DNA of 64,000 nt from Alkalicoccobacillus plakortidis. GTDB lineage: Bacteria; Bacillota; Bacilli; Bacillales; Bacillaceae_D. The stretch is from assembly GCF_023703085.1 (NCBI RefSeq), contig NZ_JAMQJY010000002.1, positions 372,001-436,000 on the forward strand. The letters run 5' to 3'. Each line of letters opens with the position of its first letter. Position 1 is the stretch's first letter. The notes under the pieces are model-generated. The model had not been told where the DNA came from, searched no databases, and saw only the letters and a program-made list of their open reading frames with translations. Made by a program: the position numbers and the translations under genes. This document shows positions 48,332 to 58,258 of this stretch, piece after piece.

Positions 48332-49391
48332 TACAATCCTCTCCCTTCACGTCTGGCAAGGTAGAGAAAGAATGGTACGCCAATAACCGTTGTAATGGCG
48401 CCTACTGGTGTTTCAAAAGGTGGGTTCACCATTCTGGCACCAATGTCAGCTAAAACTAACAGTAGTCCTCCAAGTATTGCTGAGCATGGAATAATCCAAC
48501 GATAGTCGACACCAACCAGAAAACGTGTGATATGCGGAATAACTAATCCAATAAAACCAACTGTTCCTGCTACAGAAACAGCAGCTCCTGTCAGCAACAA
48601 TACAACAATTGTCCCAAGTACTTTAATAAGTCTCGTTCGCTGACCCAGTCCCTTAGCTACATCATCACCAAGGCTTAGAACTGTTACAGATCGTGCCAGT
48701 ATAAAAGCAAGAGTTAAACCGATGATAGCAACTGGGACAATTAGTTGGACACTAAGCCACCTTGTACCCGCAAGACCTCCAGCAAACCAGAAGCTAATGT
48801 CTTGAGCAACATCAAATCGAATCGCAATCGTAGATGAGATTGCGCTAAGAAATGCTCCAACCGCGGCTCCAGCCAAGGCAAGCTTTACTGGAGTTAAGCC
48901 TCCACGTGACATTGAACCAACACCAAAAACCAACGATGCCCCTAAACCGGCTCCAGCAAATGACCAAAGCATTAAAGAAAAATAAGAGGTATGTGGAAAA
49001 AAAGCAAAGGCAATTGCAATCGCAAACGCTGCCCCATCCGTTACACCCATAATAGAAGGGGATGCTAAAGGATTTCGTGTCATACCTTGCATAATGGCGC
49101 CCGATACAGCAAGAAACGCGCCAACAAGCGCTGCTCCAAGTGCTCGAGGCATTCGTAATTCTTGAATAATCTGATGCTGTGTTACATCTGGATTAAATTG
49201 AGTCACGGCAGCCCAAACTGTTTGCAAATCAATATCTGCAGCCCCAAGTGCAATAGATGCCCCCATCGAAAGGATAAGTAATGCTAAACAGCAATAAGAA
49301 TTAGGGTTGCCACAAGAGGACGTTTTTTTATATTTCTTAGCTCTGACTTTTGGTCACCATTTGTCTGACCCTGTTTCACACTGATTGCCAT
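48331..49391 (-). CDS. Siderophore ABC transporter permease (FecCD type, frameshifted in this sequence)
   Basis: First permease of the second iron-siderophore importer, about 353 residues when restored. Most of it reads in one frame from ILSMGASIALGAADIDLQ; RMPRALGAALVGAFLAVSGA, NPLASPSIMGVTDG, LGDDVAKGLGQRTR and GTVGFIGLVIPHITRFLVG are family marks. The N-terminus (MAISVKQGQTNGDQ) and first helix are in another frame; CAGC at 49289-49292 should be CCAGC, giving LILIAGLALLILSMGA. ATG 49391 with GGTGGAG upstream. It lies 24 bp after the micro-protein gene. Confidence 0.88.
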
Positions 49392-49415
49392 GCATGCTCC
49401 ACCCTATCTCATCGT

Positions 49416-49559
49416 CTACCAATGCATGTCCTCTGTTTTTTCTGATAGATATTCTTCAACTTCATGATTTTCCCAGATCACATGAATCACGCCATCTGAA
49501 TCATTCACAACATATCCAATTAAGCCATCTGCTCGACTCACTTTATTATCAGCAAACAA
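49416..49559 (-). CDS. Micro-protein, 47 aa, heading the Fur-controlled importer operon
   Basis: Short frame between a perfect Fur box and the first permease. I take the TTG at 49559, with AGAGGTG 6 bases upstream; an in-frame ATG at 49577 (53 aa) has no site. The peptide starts FADNKVSRADGLIGYVV, ends EEYLSEKTEDMHW, and is acidic and soluble, with no Cys. Not recognised. Its stop is 24 bp before the permease start, so it is in the same transcript and should be iron-regulated. Confidence 0.55.
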   Translation of the reverse strand: MFADNKVSRADGLIGYVVNDSDGVIHVIWENHEVEEYLSEKTEDMHW

Positions 49560-49614
49560 AAGCCACACCTCTTTCATATATTAATTAAGACATATGACGA
49601 ATTTATATTAACAT

Positions 49615-49629
49615 TGATAATCATTATCA
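49615..49629. promoter_or_regulatory. Fur box, perfect
   Basis: TGATAATCATTATCA, a full match to the 7-1-7 Fur consensus, 38 bp upstream of the ATG (49577) and 55 bp upstream of the TTG (49559) of the micro-protein gene. It should repress the micro-protein/permease/ATPase operon when iron is sufficient. Confidence 0.92.
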
Positions 49630-49657
49630 TACAGGATGTTATTAAACAAGTAAACGC

Positions 49658-49888
49658 TCAACTTACAAATTTCATTCGAAAACATGAATTTCTCCATAAA
49701 AAAGAACCATCGTCTCCGCTTGGGATCAAATGATTCTTTGTTTTTTGTTTATAGAGTAGATCCTTTTTTGTTTTGGTTTTCCTTGTTGTTAAGTCGGCAA
49801 ATGCGTAAGGGCTACGGTTATTTTCCGGATTACGTCTACCTTCTCGTTCAAGCTTTTTACGTTGCTTTTGCGCTTTTGAACGTGCCAT
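49658..49888 (-). CDS. Small basic hypothetical protein, 76 aa
   Basis: A Lys/Arg-rich small protein (MARSKAQKQRKKLEREGRRN; TRKTKTKKDLLYKQKTKNH), probably nucleic-acid or ribosome associated by composition only. I recall similar short basic proteins in other bacilli but no function. AAAGGAG lies 7 bases before the ATG. The last 10 residues may extend past the usual end of the family. Confidence 0.6.
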   Translation of the reverse strand: MARSKAQKQRKKLEREGRRNPENNRSPYAFADLTTRKTKTKKDLLYKQKTKNHLIPSGDDGSFLWRNSCFRMKFVS

Positions 49889-49937
49889 GTCTTTTCATCT
49901 CCTTTGTTACTTTCTAATTTCCATTATACAGGAAATA

Positions 49938-49976
49938 AAGAAAAACCGAAAGCCCCACTAATGAGCTTCCGGTTTT
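49938..49976 (-). terminator. Terminator of yjlC-ndh
   Basis: Minus-strand AACCGGAAGC pairs with GCTTTCGGTT, followed by TTTCTTTATT. Confidence 0.75.
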
Positions 49977-49981
49977 ATTTA

Positions 49982-51160
49982 TTAATAAGCTAAACTAAAC
50001 AATCCTTTAATGTGTGTTAAATAACGCACATTACTCGCTTCTTTCATAAGAGAAGCAGGCATTCCTTTAAGGGCAGTAGCGTTTTGACCAATCGTTGCAA
50101 CTGCATCCTTACGACCAAGGCTTGCAAGTGTTCCAGAATCAATTGGGCTGAACGGCTCACATGTTCTGCCTTCTAGGTACGCATAAAGGTTATATCCAAC
50201 CAATTCACCCATTTGCCAAGCAATTTGAGCCGTTGGTGGATAAGGACGACCATCTGGTGCAAAGTAAACGGCACTATCACCAACAACAAATACATCTTCG
50301 TGTGAAGTAGACTGAAGACCATCAGTTACTGTTGCACGGCCACGATTAACTTCAAGGCCAGACTCTCCAACAAGTGGATTTCCTTGTACGCCACCCGTCC
50401 ATACAAATGTATTTGCAACGATTTTTTGACCATCTTTCAAGTCAATTACATTGCCTTCTACATTTGTAACGGGAAGACCTGTTAAGAATTCTACGCCACG
50501 TTTTTCAAGACTTTTTGTCGCGCGTTCAATCAAGTGATCAGGCAAGACAGGAAGGATCTTTGGACCTGCTTCAACTAGTTTCAACTTAATTTCGCTTGGA
50601 TCAACACCAAGTGTTCTAATAAATGCAGGCAACGTATCAGCTAGTTCACCAACAAGTTCAACACCAGTTAAACCGCCGCCACCAATTACGATGGTTGCAT
50701 CTGCTTCATTTTTTGTTTTTGCATACTCACGAATGCGATCCTTAATGTGATTATGAACTTGATTCGCTTCAGCAGCAGATTTTAGGACCATGCTATTCTC
50801 TTCAAGACCTGGAATACCAAAGTATGCTGTTTTACTCCCAAGACCAACTACTAACGCATCATAGCTTAAAGTGGTTCCATCAGATAAAGATACTTCTTTA
50901 TTATCTACTGAAAAAGAATTTACTGATGCAATTTTCAAGTCAATTGCTTTACCTTTGAATAACTTTTCAAGAGGCATAGCAACTGCTTGCTCCGCCACAT
51001 TACCAGCTGCTAATCTGTGAAGTTCAGTAATAATTTGGTGTGTTCCTGTTTGGTTTACTACTGTAACTTTTGCTTGTGATTCACTGTAATATTTTCTAAC
51101 AGTTAAAGCAGATAAAAGTCCGCCATAACCAGCACCTAGGATGACAATATGTTTTGACAT
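49982..51160 (-). CDS. ndh: Type II NADH dehydrogenase Ndh
   Basis: Membrane-associated flavoenzyme that passes electrons from NADH to menaquinone without pumping protons. The 392-residue protein has the FAD-binding VILGAGYGGLLSAL at the N-terminus, the NADH-binding VIGGGGLTGVELVGELAD near residue 165, and VFVVGDSAVYFAPDGRP plus PTAQIAWQMGE near the FAD/quinone site. The ATG at 51160 has GGAGG upstream. It follows a DUF1641 gene by 49 bp, the same pair as yjlC-yjlD (ndh) in B. subtilis. A Rex operator precedes the pair. Confidence 0.93.
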   Translation of the reverse strand: MSKHIVILGAGYGGLLSALTVRKYYSESQAKVTVVNQTGTHQIITELHRLAAGNVAEQAVAMPLEKLFKGKAIDLKIASVNSFSVDNKEVSLSDGTTLSYDALVVGLGSKTAYFGIPGLEENSMVLKSAAEANQVHNHIKDRIREYAKTKNEADATIVIGGGGLTGVELVGELADTLPAFIRTLGVDPSEIKLKLVEAGPKILPVLPDHLIERATKSLEKRGVEFLTGLPVTNVEGNVIDLKDGQKIVANTFVWTGGVQGNPLVGESGLEVNRGRATVTDGLQSTSHEDVFVVGDSAVYFAPDGRPYPPTAQIAWQMGELVGYNLYAYLEGRTCEPFSPIDSGTLASLGRKDAVATIGQNATALKGMPASLMKEASNVRYLTHIKGLFSLAY

Positions 51161-51209
51161 TCTTTTTTTCCTCCATTTATAAGTCAACTTTCCTACGTTT
51201 CAGTGTTGC

Positions 51210-51632
51210 TTACTTTTTGTTCTCACGCTCGTTCATCACATTTAAATAAGCTTGTGTGAAACGGAAAAGCTTTTGAGCTTGAGGGTCTTTTAACAATTTC
51301 ATTAGTCCAAAAATCCCAATGACTTCGTTGCTTGCATCAGCACGTTCTTTTGCTTCAATTGCAGTTTGTGCTACATCTTTTGCTGTTTCTTTTACTGGCT
51401 CTAGAATTTCAGTGATTGCACCAACCGTATCAGCTTTTAGCACATCGTCTGTCGCGACAGATTGAGCAAAATCATATGATTTAGTCATAACTGTTATCAA
51501 TTCAGTCAGTTTTGGCAGCTGGTCAACTAAAGTTGTTAGTGACTCCTGTACCTCTGGTTTCAAAAGCTGATCAAGTAATTCTACTTGCTGCTTGCTTAAC
51601 GAAACTTGTTGTTGTTCGCTCGTTTCTGACAT
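51210..51632 (-). CDS. yjlC: DUF1641 protein YjlC
   Basis: A 140-residue helical protein of the DUF1641 family. The N-terminal part is Gln/Ser/Glu-rich; LLDQLLKPEVQESLTTLVDQL and the C-terminal FGLMKLLKDPQAQKLFRF are the conserved blocks. The family is found next to ndh or formate dehydrogenase genes; its role in respiration is not known. ATG 51632 with GGAG 8 bases upstream. First gene of the Rex-controlled operon. Confidence 0.85.
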   Translation of the reverse strand: MSETSEQQQVSLSKQQVELLDQLLKPEVQESLTTLVDQLPKLTELITVMTKSYDFAQSVATDDVLKADTVGAITEILEPVKETAKDVAQTAIEAKERADASNEVIGIFGLMKLLKDPQAQKLFRFTQAYLNVMNERENKK

Positions 51633-51706
51633 GTACAATTCTCCTTTACTTTATAGCCTTGAGCTATTTTCTCCTAGCTTGTATAGGATTATGTATTATT
51701 CAACGT

Positions 51707-51724
51707 TTGTGAATTCACTCACAA
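51707..51724. promoter_or_regulatory. Rex operator of yjlC-ndh
   Basis: TTGTGAATTCACTCACAA has perfect TTGTGA/TCACAA arms with a 6-bp spacer, the Rex (NADH/NAD sensor) box. It is 75 bp upstream of yjlC. In B. subtilis Rex controls ndh, so the site and the gene agree. Confidence 0.9.
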
Positions 51725-51861
51725 ACATAGACAAAAAAACAATACAAAAATACGTGCAAGGCCTTTTCTAATCTACCTTATATAGAATAATCCTTTCAAC
51801 TGTTTTTGTCAAAAAATCTTAACACATTTTTGACTAAGATTGTGTCACATAATCTTAGTCA

Positions 51862-51899
51862 AAAATAAAAAGGCAGCTGATCCTCTGATCAGCTAGCCT
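51862..51899 (-). terminator. Terminator of the adenine deaminase gene
   Basis: AGCTGATC pairs with GATCAGCT (loop AGAG), extended by GGC/GCC, followed by TTTTTATTTTT on the minus strand. Confidence 0.85.
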
Positions 51900-51905
51900 T
51901 AGCAC

Positions 51906-53643
51906 CTATGATTGCAGCGAAATGTGTGTAAAGTTTGTTACATCAAACAAACCTGTATCCGTTAATTTCAAAGATGGAATAACCGGTAGAGCTAAAAAGG
52001 CAAGTGTTAAAAACGGATCCCATTCCTCTGAAAATCCTACTTCATGTAACGCTGCCTCTAATTCTTGAATTTCTTTTTGAACCAGGTTGTATGGCTTTGT
52101 CGACATAAGTCCAGCCAAATCAAGTGATAGACTAGCAACAATCTTGCCCTCTTTTACAACGGCCATTCCACCATCCATTTTTTCAACATGATGAATGGCT
52201 GCGAGCAGACTATGATCATCTGTTCCACACGCAATGACATTATGTGAATCGTGCGAAACTGTTGAGACAATCGCTCCACTCTTAATGGGAATGCCTTTTA
52301 CAATGCCAAGTCCAATATGTCCGAGTTTATTATGACGCTCTGCTACCACTAATTTTAACTGGTTGCGTTCAGCTGATGCTTGGAAACATCCATGCTCAAC
52401 CCGAATCTGTTCTGAGATTGATTTTGTAATAATAGAACCAGGCGTTACGGATATGATTGTTGCCTCTTTATCCTCTGACGCAGATAACCTCAGGTCAGCT
52501 AATGAAATCGGCGCCATATTCATACTTTTTAACAAGTGTTGTGGGGCTAAAACGCTATTACGTACTGGTTTGACGAGCTGTCCTTTTTCCGCTTGTAGTT
52601 CCCCTTTTACATAAACTGAGTCGACTACAAAGTCAGTGAGGTCACTTACAAGCAAAAATGTAGCCTCGCAGCCTGGCGTGATCGCTCCTTTTTCTTTTAG
52701 ACCAAACGCTTCCGCCGCATTTAGAGTGGCAAGTTGTATCGCTTGTAGCTCAGACATACCAAGACGAACAGCCTTGCGGATACTGCCATCAATACTGCCT
52801 TCCTTAACCAAGTGATCAAGATGTCGATCATCCGTAGCAAACGCAAATCTACGTGCATTTGCCGGTGTGACTGCAGGTAGCAAAGCTTCTAAATCTTTTG
52901 CCGCTGTACCCTCTCTGATTAGGACGTACATACCTCGCCTAACTCGTTCTAGAGCTTCCTCAGCCGTAACAGCTTCATGGTCATTACTAATTCCAAGCCG
53001 TGCGATAGGCATTGAGTGCATTGTTGTCTAAACCCGCAGCATGACCATCTATAATTTTGCCTGCTTCACTTGCACTTGTGATCTTTCCAAGCATTTCTGC
53101 GTCTCCTGATAGAACAGCCGGATAATTCATAACCTCTCCTAAACCAAAGGCTTCACCTTCATCCAAAAGAGACTGAACATCATCTGCTGTCACACTAGCC
53201 CCGTTATGTTCAAATGAAGTCGCTGGTACACAGGATGGAATCATCATTTTAATGTCGAGTGGTAAATCTTTTGCGGCATTAATCATATAACGGATTGCCT
53301 CTGCTCCGCCCACATTCGCTATTTCATGAGGGTCAGCAATCACTGTTGTTACCCCTTTAGGCACAACAATTTTGCTGAATTCTTCAGGAGGAACCATCGC
53401 TGACTCAATATGAATATGACCATCTATAAGACCAGGACATATATAAGCACCTTTAGCATCAACACGCTTGTGCGCATCAGGGTATGAACCTATACCAACA
53501 ATCATGCCATCTGTTATAGCTACGTCTACATCTAGAATGGTTAAATTATAGACATCAATCACTTTTCCATTATAAATGACAAGATCGGGCACGGACTGCT
53601 TAGAAGAAGCTGCAATGATTGATGAAAGTTTTGATGTATTCAA
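51906..53643 (-). CDS. adeC: Adenine deaminase (frameshifted in this sequence)
   Basis: Metal-dependent amidohydrolase turning adenine into hypoxanthine for purine salvage. The 578 restored residues match B. subtilis AdeC length. [16 protein letters not shown] carries the first metal-binding His pair, followed by the Asp/His set [15 protein letters not shown] and FATDDRH. The C-terminal domain has [13 protein letters not shown]. The frame breaks at CCAAGC 52993-52998; dropping one A gives [18 protein letters not shown], an invariant HE region. TTG start with AAAGGAG 8 bases upstream. Its own terminator follows. Confidence 0.93.
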
Positions 53644-53721
53644 AGAGCATGCTCCTTTCTAAGTCATTTTTCTATTTGAACTATTGTAGTCTATTTCTCA
53701 AAGCTGTGCATACCTTTTTTT

Positions 53722-53763
53722 CAAAAAAAGCTATCTGATATGGAATCCCCCATACCAGATAGC
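53722..53763 (-). terminator. Terminator of yerA-yerC
   Basis: Long minus-strand stem GGCTATCTGGTATG with CATATCAGATAGC (one mismatch) followed by TTTTTTT. Confidence 0.9.
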
Positions 53764-53769
53764 CTCGTA

Positions 53770-54081
53770 TTATTCTGCCCGACCTGTTTGATCTTCCTTA
53801 ATGCGGTCCAATGCCATTGTGTAGCTGTCATTCCCATAATTCAAGCAGCGTTTCACACGGGAAATTGTCGCTGTACTTGCTCCAGTCTCTGTTTCAATTT
53901 TATGATACGTATATCCGTTTTGAAGCATTCTTGCCACTTCAAGACGTTGTGCCAGCGACTGAATTTCATTAATTGTACATAGATCATCGAAGAATTCATA
54001 ACATTCCTCAAGATTTTTTAACGAAAGAACTGCATTAAACAGTTGATCTAATTCTTTACCACGTAGCTTATCGATTTGCAA
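53770..54081 (-). CDS. yerC: YerC family TrpR-like DNA-binding protein
   Basis: A 103-residue all-helical protein of the YerC/YecD (TrpR-related) family: LFNAVLSLKNLEECYEFFDD at the N-terminus, then the helix-turn-helix EIQSLAQRLEVARML and GASTATISRVKRCLNYG. Target genes are not known to me. TTG start with AAAGG upstream. It follows yerA by 68 bp, in the B. subtilis order but without yerB between them. Confidence 0.9.
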   Translation of the reverse strand: MQIDKLRGKELDQLFNAVLSLKNLEECYEFFDDLCTINEIQSLAQRLEVARMLQNGYTYHKIETETGASTATISRVKRCLNYGNDSYTMALDRIKEDQTGRAE

Positions 54082-54149
54082 TCATTTCACGCCTTTCCAA
54101 AAATTTCGGCATGCCTGACCTGAGACCAGGTTCATTATACTTTTACATT

Positions 54150-55892
54150 TTAGCGCATAATCGCAGGAAAGAGTATCTTTTTCTTTGTAACATCATAGAT
54201 TCCTCTTTGTGTCACACGAATATAAGGCAGATGAGTAGATGAAAAGAACTGCAAGCTATAGATTGGATCTTCATGCTTATAGCCTCTCTCACGCAGAAGT
54301 TTAACAAAATGTTTCTCTTCTTCCATAATGCCTGTCATCGACTTATCAGACATCGCACCATTTAACGAAAGAACAAGTCTGCCAATAACTTCTCCATCAT
54401 CAACTAGCGCCATTCCTCCACCCTGCGCCTTTACAGCACGAAAGGCTGCGACCATGTCTTTTACATTTTTGCCGATTAAAATAAAATCTCCTGTATTTGA
54501 GAACGAGCTCGCAAATCCTTTTATTTTATCAGCAAAACCTTTAATCATTGTATTAATCATCCATTTACCATTCTTATCAATTAATACAAAGAAGCTTTCA
54601 TCATGATCTTGACTTAACTCATTAACCGTTCCCTCTACAGAAATACGATACGGCTTAAGAATAACAGCATTAACCATTTCAATTCCCATTGGCATCGAAA
54701 AATGTAATTCACTCTCATCTAGATCCCAGCTAGTATCTAAAGGTTTAATGCCATAATCCTTCCATGGGAAAGAATCTTCTCCTTGGCATTCTTTACCGTC
54801 TCGAACCAACCATTGGCCTTTAGCAAGCACTCCTATTGGCTTAGGAGAATTCTTATCAGACAAGAAGTTGATATGTGCAATACGCCCTGGCGCAATCATT
54901 CCTAGCTTATGATCCAGATTGTAATATCTGGCCACATAATAGGTTGCCATTCCGTACGCATCAAAATCAGACAATCCTGCATCAAGCGCCATTTTTATTA
55001 ATTTGTCCATAACCCCATCCTCATAAAACGATGGTGGTGATCCATCTGTTGTCATAATACAACGGACAAAATGGTCTACTCCAAGCTCCTGCATTTCGTG
55101 AAGAAGCTTTGGTAAGTCAGGGCGCATAGACGAATGCCTCAATGAAGTCATATACCCCATATCCAATCGTCTTACAGCTTCTTCTCCATTAATCGATTCA
55201 TGGTCACAGGTTACTCCAAGCAATGCCATTTGTGACAATGTGCGCTCGGAAGCTCCTGGAAGATGCCCTTCAATTGGCTTACGCAGTCTACTTGTCTCCT
55301 GCATCCAATGAAGAGTTGAATCGTCTCCTTCAAGAACCTTTGGCCAAGAAGTCAACTCCCCACCTTGAACAACCAAATGGTGCTCAAGCCAAGCCTTCAT
55401 CCGTGAATTCGTAAAATGTGCTTCACTTTGAAGTTCTGTCTGTGGATCATATCTGGCCCACCAGTACATACTTGTTGGCATCTCTTCTAACTTTTCGATA
55501 AGTGAAAGCGCTTTCTTTTTTTCAACGTTCGAAAAGAAATATAGATTATCATTAATCAATGTGGTAGTCCCATGAGCTGAAGCATATTTCGCAAAGCTGT
55601 GGGGATTATAAAGTTGAAACGGATGAGCGTGGTGCTCAATATAACCTGGTACTAGTACTGAGTCCTTACATTCAATAATCTCGGTGTCCTTATCTGTAAC
55701 CGGGGGAAGCTCCTGTCCAACATACACAATTCGATCATCAGCAATCCATATATTTGCATTTAGCCATTTTCGTCTGGCGTGATTGAGATACGTAGCATTT
55801 TTGAGAACAATTGAAGGCGCTTTTTCTCCCCTGACGACATCAAGGTGCTGGCGTAAACGCTTCTTAGTCCAACGGTAAATTCGTTCCGTCAT
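54150..55892 (-). CDS. yerA: Adenine deaminase-like amidohydrolase YerA
   Basis: A 580-residue amidohydrolase of the adenine-deaminase superfamily, the same length as B. subtilis YerA. VPGYIEHHAHPFQLYN replaces the usual GxxDxHxHxE: the metal-binding HxH is kept. GVTCDHESINGEEAVRRL matches the HE motif, and CIMTTDGSPPSFY carries the late Asp. The substrate may differ from adenine. ATG 55892 chosen for length and a GGGTGA upstream; the ATG 15 bases earlier is possible. With adeC nearby, two paralogous amidohydrolases lie within 4 kb. Confidence 0.88.
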   Translation of the reverse strand: MTERIYRWTKKRLRQHLDVVRGEKAPSIVLKNATYLNHARRKWLNANIWIADDRIVYVGQELPPVTDKDTEIIECKDSVLVPGYIEHHAHPFQLYNPHSFAKYASAHGTTTLINDNLYFFSNVEKKKALSLIEKLEEMPTSMYWWARYDPQTELQSEAHFTNSRMKAWLEHHLVVQGGELTSWPKVLEGDDSTLHWMQETSRLRKPIEGHLPGASERTLSQMALLGVTCDHESINGEEAVRRLDMGYMTSLRHSSMRPDLPKLLHEMQELGVDHFVRCIMTTDGSPPSFYEDGVMDKLIKMALDAGLSDFDAYGMATYYVARYYNLDHKLGMIAPGRIAHINFLSDKNSPKPIGVLAKGQWLVRDGKECQGEDSFPWKDYGIKPLDTSWDLDESELHFSMPMGIEMVNAVILKPYRISVEGTVNELSQDHDESFFVLIDKNGKWMINTMIKGFADKIKGFASSFSNTGDFILIGKNVKDMVAAFRAVKAQGGGMALVDDGEVIGRLVLSLNGAMSDKSMTGIMEEEKHFVKLLRERGYKHEDPIYSLQFFSSTHLPYIRVTQRGIYDVTKKKILFPAIMR

Positions 55893-56031
55893 TGGCAGAT
55901 CACCCATTTCATATTTTCTTTTGTCTATATGTTATCACAAATTCAAGGTTAAATAGGAAAAACATGTGACATCTTTTCACACATTACCTGAAATAACGGA
56001 TTATTTAATTTTTTAAAGTGGAGGAATAGAG

Positions 56032-56286
56032 ATGAAACCAAATTTAAGCCTCATTGAATCACTTCTTCGTATAACATGTGGTCTTACCCTACTTACTTTA
56101 TCATCGTCTAAAACTAACAGAAAATCAAGTTCTATTATAGGTATTATCGGCATTGTAATTGGAGCTATGAAGGTCGCCGAAGGAATTACTCAATTTTGTC
56201 CTCTTATGTATATGTCCAGTAAGAAGAAGTTAGAAACAAAAAAACACGGTCATCATCAAGATGGACGCGTGATGAACCCATCTTAA
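56032..56286 (+). CDS. DUF2892 (YgaP-like) small membrane protein
   Basis: An 84-residue protein with two hydrophobic helices and a His/Lys-rich tail (KKKLETKKHGHHQDGR). The start KPNLSLIESLLRITCGL is typical of DUF2892 membrane modules, which occur alone or fused to rhodanese domains. GGAGG lies 8 bases before the ATG. Divergent from yerA. Its terminator overlaps the stop codon. Confidence 0.75.
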   Translation: MKPNLSLIESLLRITCGLTLLTLSSSKTNRKSSSIIGIIGIVIGAMKVAEGITQFCPLMYMSSKKKLETKKHGHHQDGRVMNPS

Positions 56287-56300
56287 TGGTGGGTTTTTTT
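56275..56300 (+). terminator. Terminator of the DUF2892 gene
   Basis: AACCCA pairs with TGGGTT, loop of 9, then TTTTTTT. Confidence 0.8.
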
Positions 56301-56560
56301 ATGTGAATTTGTTGAGAGTTGGTTTCTTGACTAACAGACTTCCAATTATTATAGCTATTAAACTTAATACATAAAACAATATGAGCGAACCTTCCGCACC
56401 AAACGGAATAAAGAAGGAATTCCACCAATCAACACTAAAGTAGTGCATAAAAATGTAGGAAACCGCTGCAGAAATGAATGGAATAAAGATATATTCGATC
56501 CCTAAGATTTTACGCCTTCCTAAAAAACCAACTAAGGAAGCCTGCGCTCTACTTCCGTGA
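56299..56560 (-). pseudogene. C-terminal remnant of a membrane protein, cut off by array 4
   Basis: A minus-strand open frame of about 84 codons encodes a protein-like sequence with two clear helices (YIFIPFISAAVSYIFMHYF; ILFYVLSLIAIIIGSLLV), a WWNSFF loop and a basic end before the TAA at 56299. It has no start codon with a ribosome site: upstream the frame runs straight into the repeat array. It looks like the 3' part of a gene whose 5' end was lost or replaced by the array. Family not recognised. Confidence 0.5.
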
Positions 56561-56561
56561 T

Positions 56562-56935
56562 CTATTGCTCCATTCTCCTCTCCATTGCTCCATTTGCATG
56601 ATCTATCGCTCCAGTCCTCTCTCCATCGTTTCGATCCGCCGCTCTATCGTTTCACTTTCCTCTCCATCGTTTCGATTCACCACTCTATCGTTTCACTTCA
56701 CCCTCCATCGTTTCGATTCACCACTCTATCGTTTCACTTTCCCCTCCATCGTTTCGTTTCACCACTCTATCGTTTCACTTTCCTCTCCATCGTTTCGATT
56801 CGCCACTCTATCGTTTCACTTTCCCCTCCATCATTTCGATTCACCACTCTATCGTTTCACTTCCCCCTCCATCGTTTCGATTCACCACTCTATCGTTTCA
56901 CCTCCTGCCTTCCATCCATCGCTGCAATTCACAAA
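56562..56935. repeat. Tail-to-tail intergenic array 4, nine 41-bp A-B dimers
   Basis: Regular alternation of a 20-bp monomer (CTCTATCGTTTCACTTTCCC) and a 21-bp monomer (CTCCATCGTTTCGATTCACC plus A). The two left-most dimers and the right-most one are diverged and resemble the ATTGCTCC type of array 3. It fills the gap between the gene remnant and the purD terminator. Pyrimidine-rich on the plus strand; frames through it are open on both strands but not genes. Confidence 0.92.
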
Positions 56936-56942
56936 TCCCCCC

Positions 56943-56976
56943 ACAAAAAAACAGCCCCCGCTCTATGCGGGTGCTG
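56943..56976 (-). terminator. Terminator of the purine operon
   Basis: Minus-strand CAGCACCCGC pairs with GCGGGGGCTG, followed by TTTTTTTG, just after the purD stop. Confidence 0.88.
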
Positions 56977-56982
56977 CATGTT

Positions 56983-58258
<1,276 letters not shown>

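Noticed and set aside
56204..56428. 74-codon minus-strand frame overlapping the DUF2892 gene
   Set aside because: A different frame in the same place (56299-56560) is protein-like and this one reads through the terminator into the DUF2892 gene.
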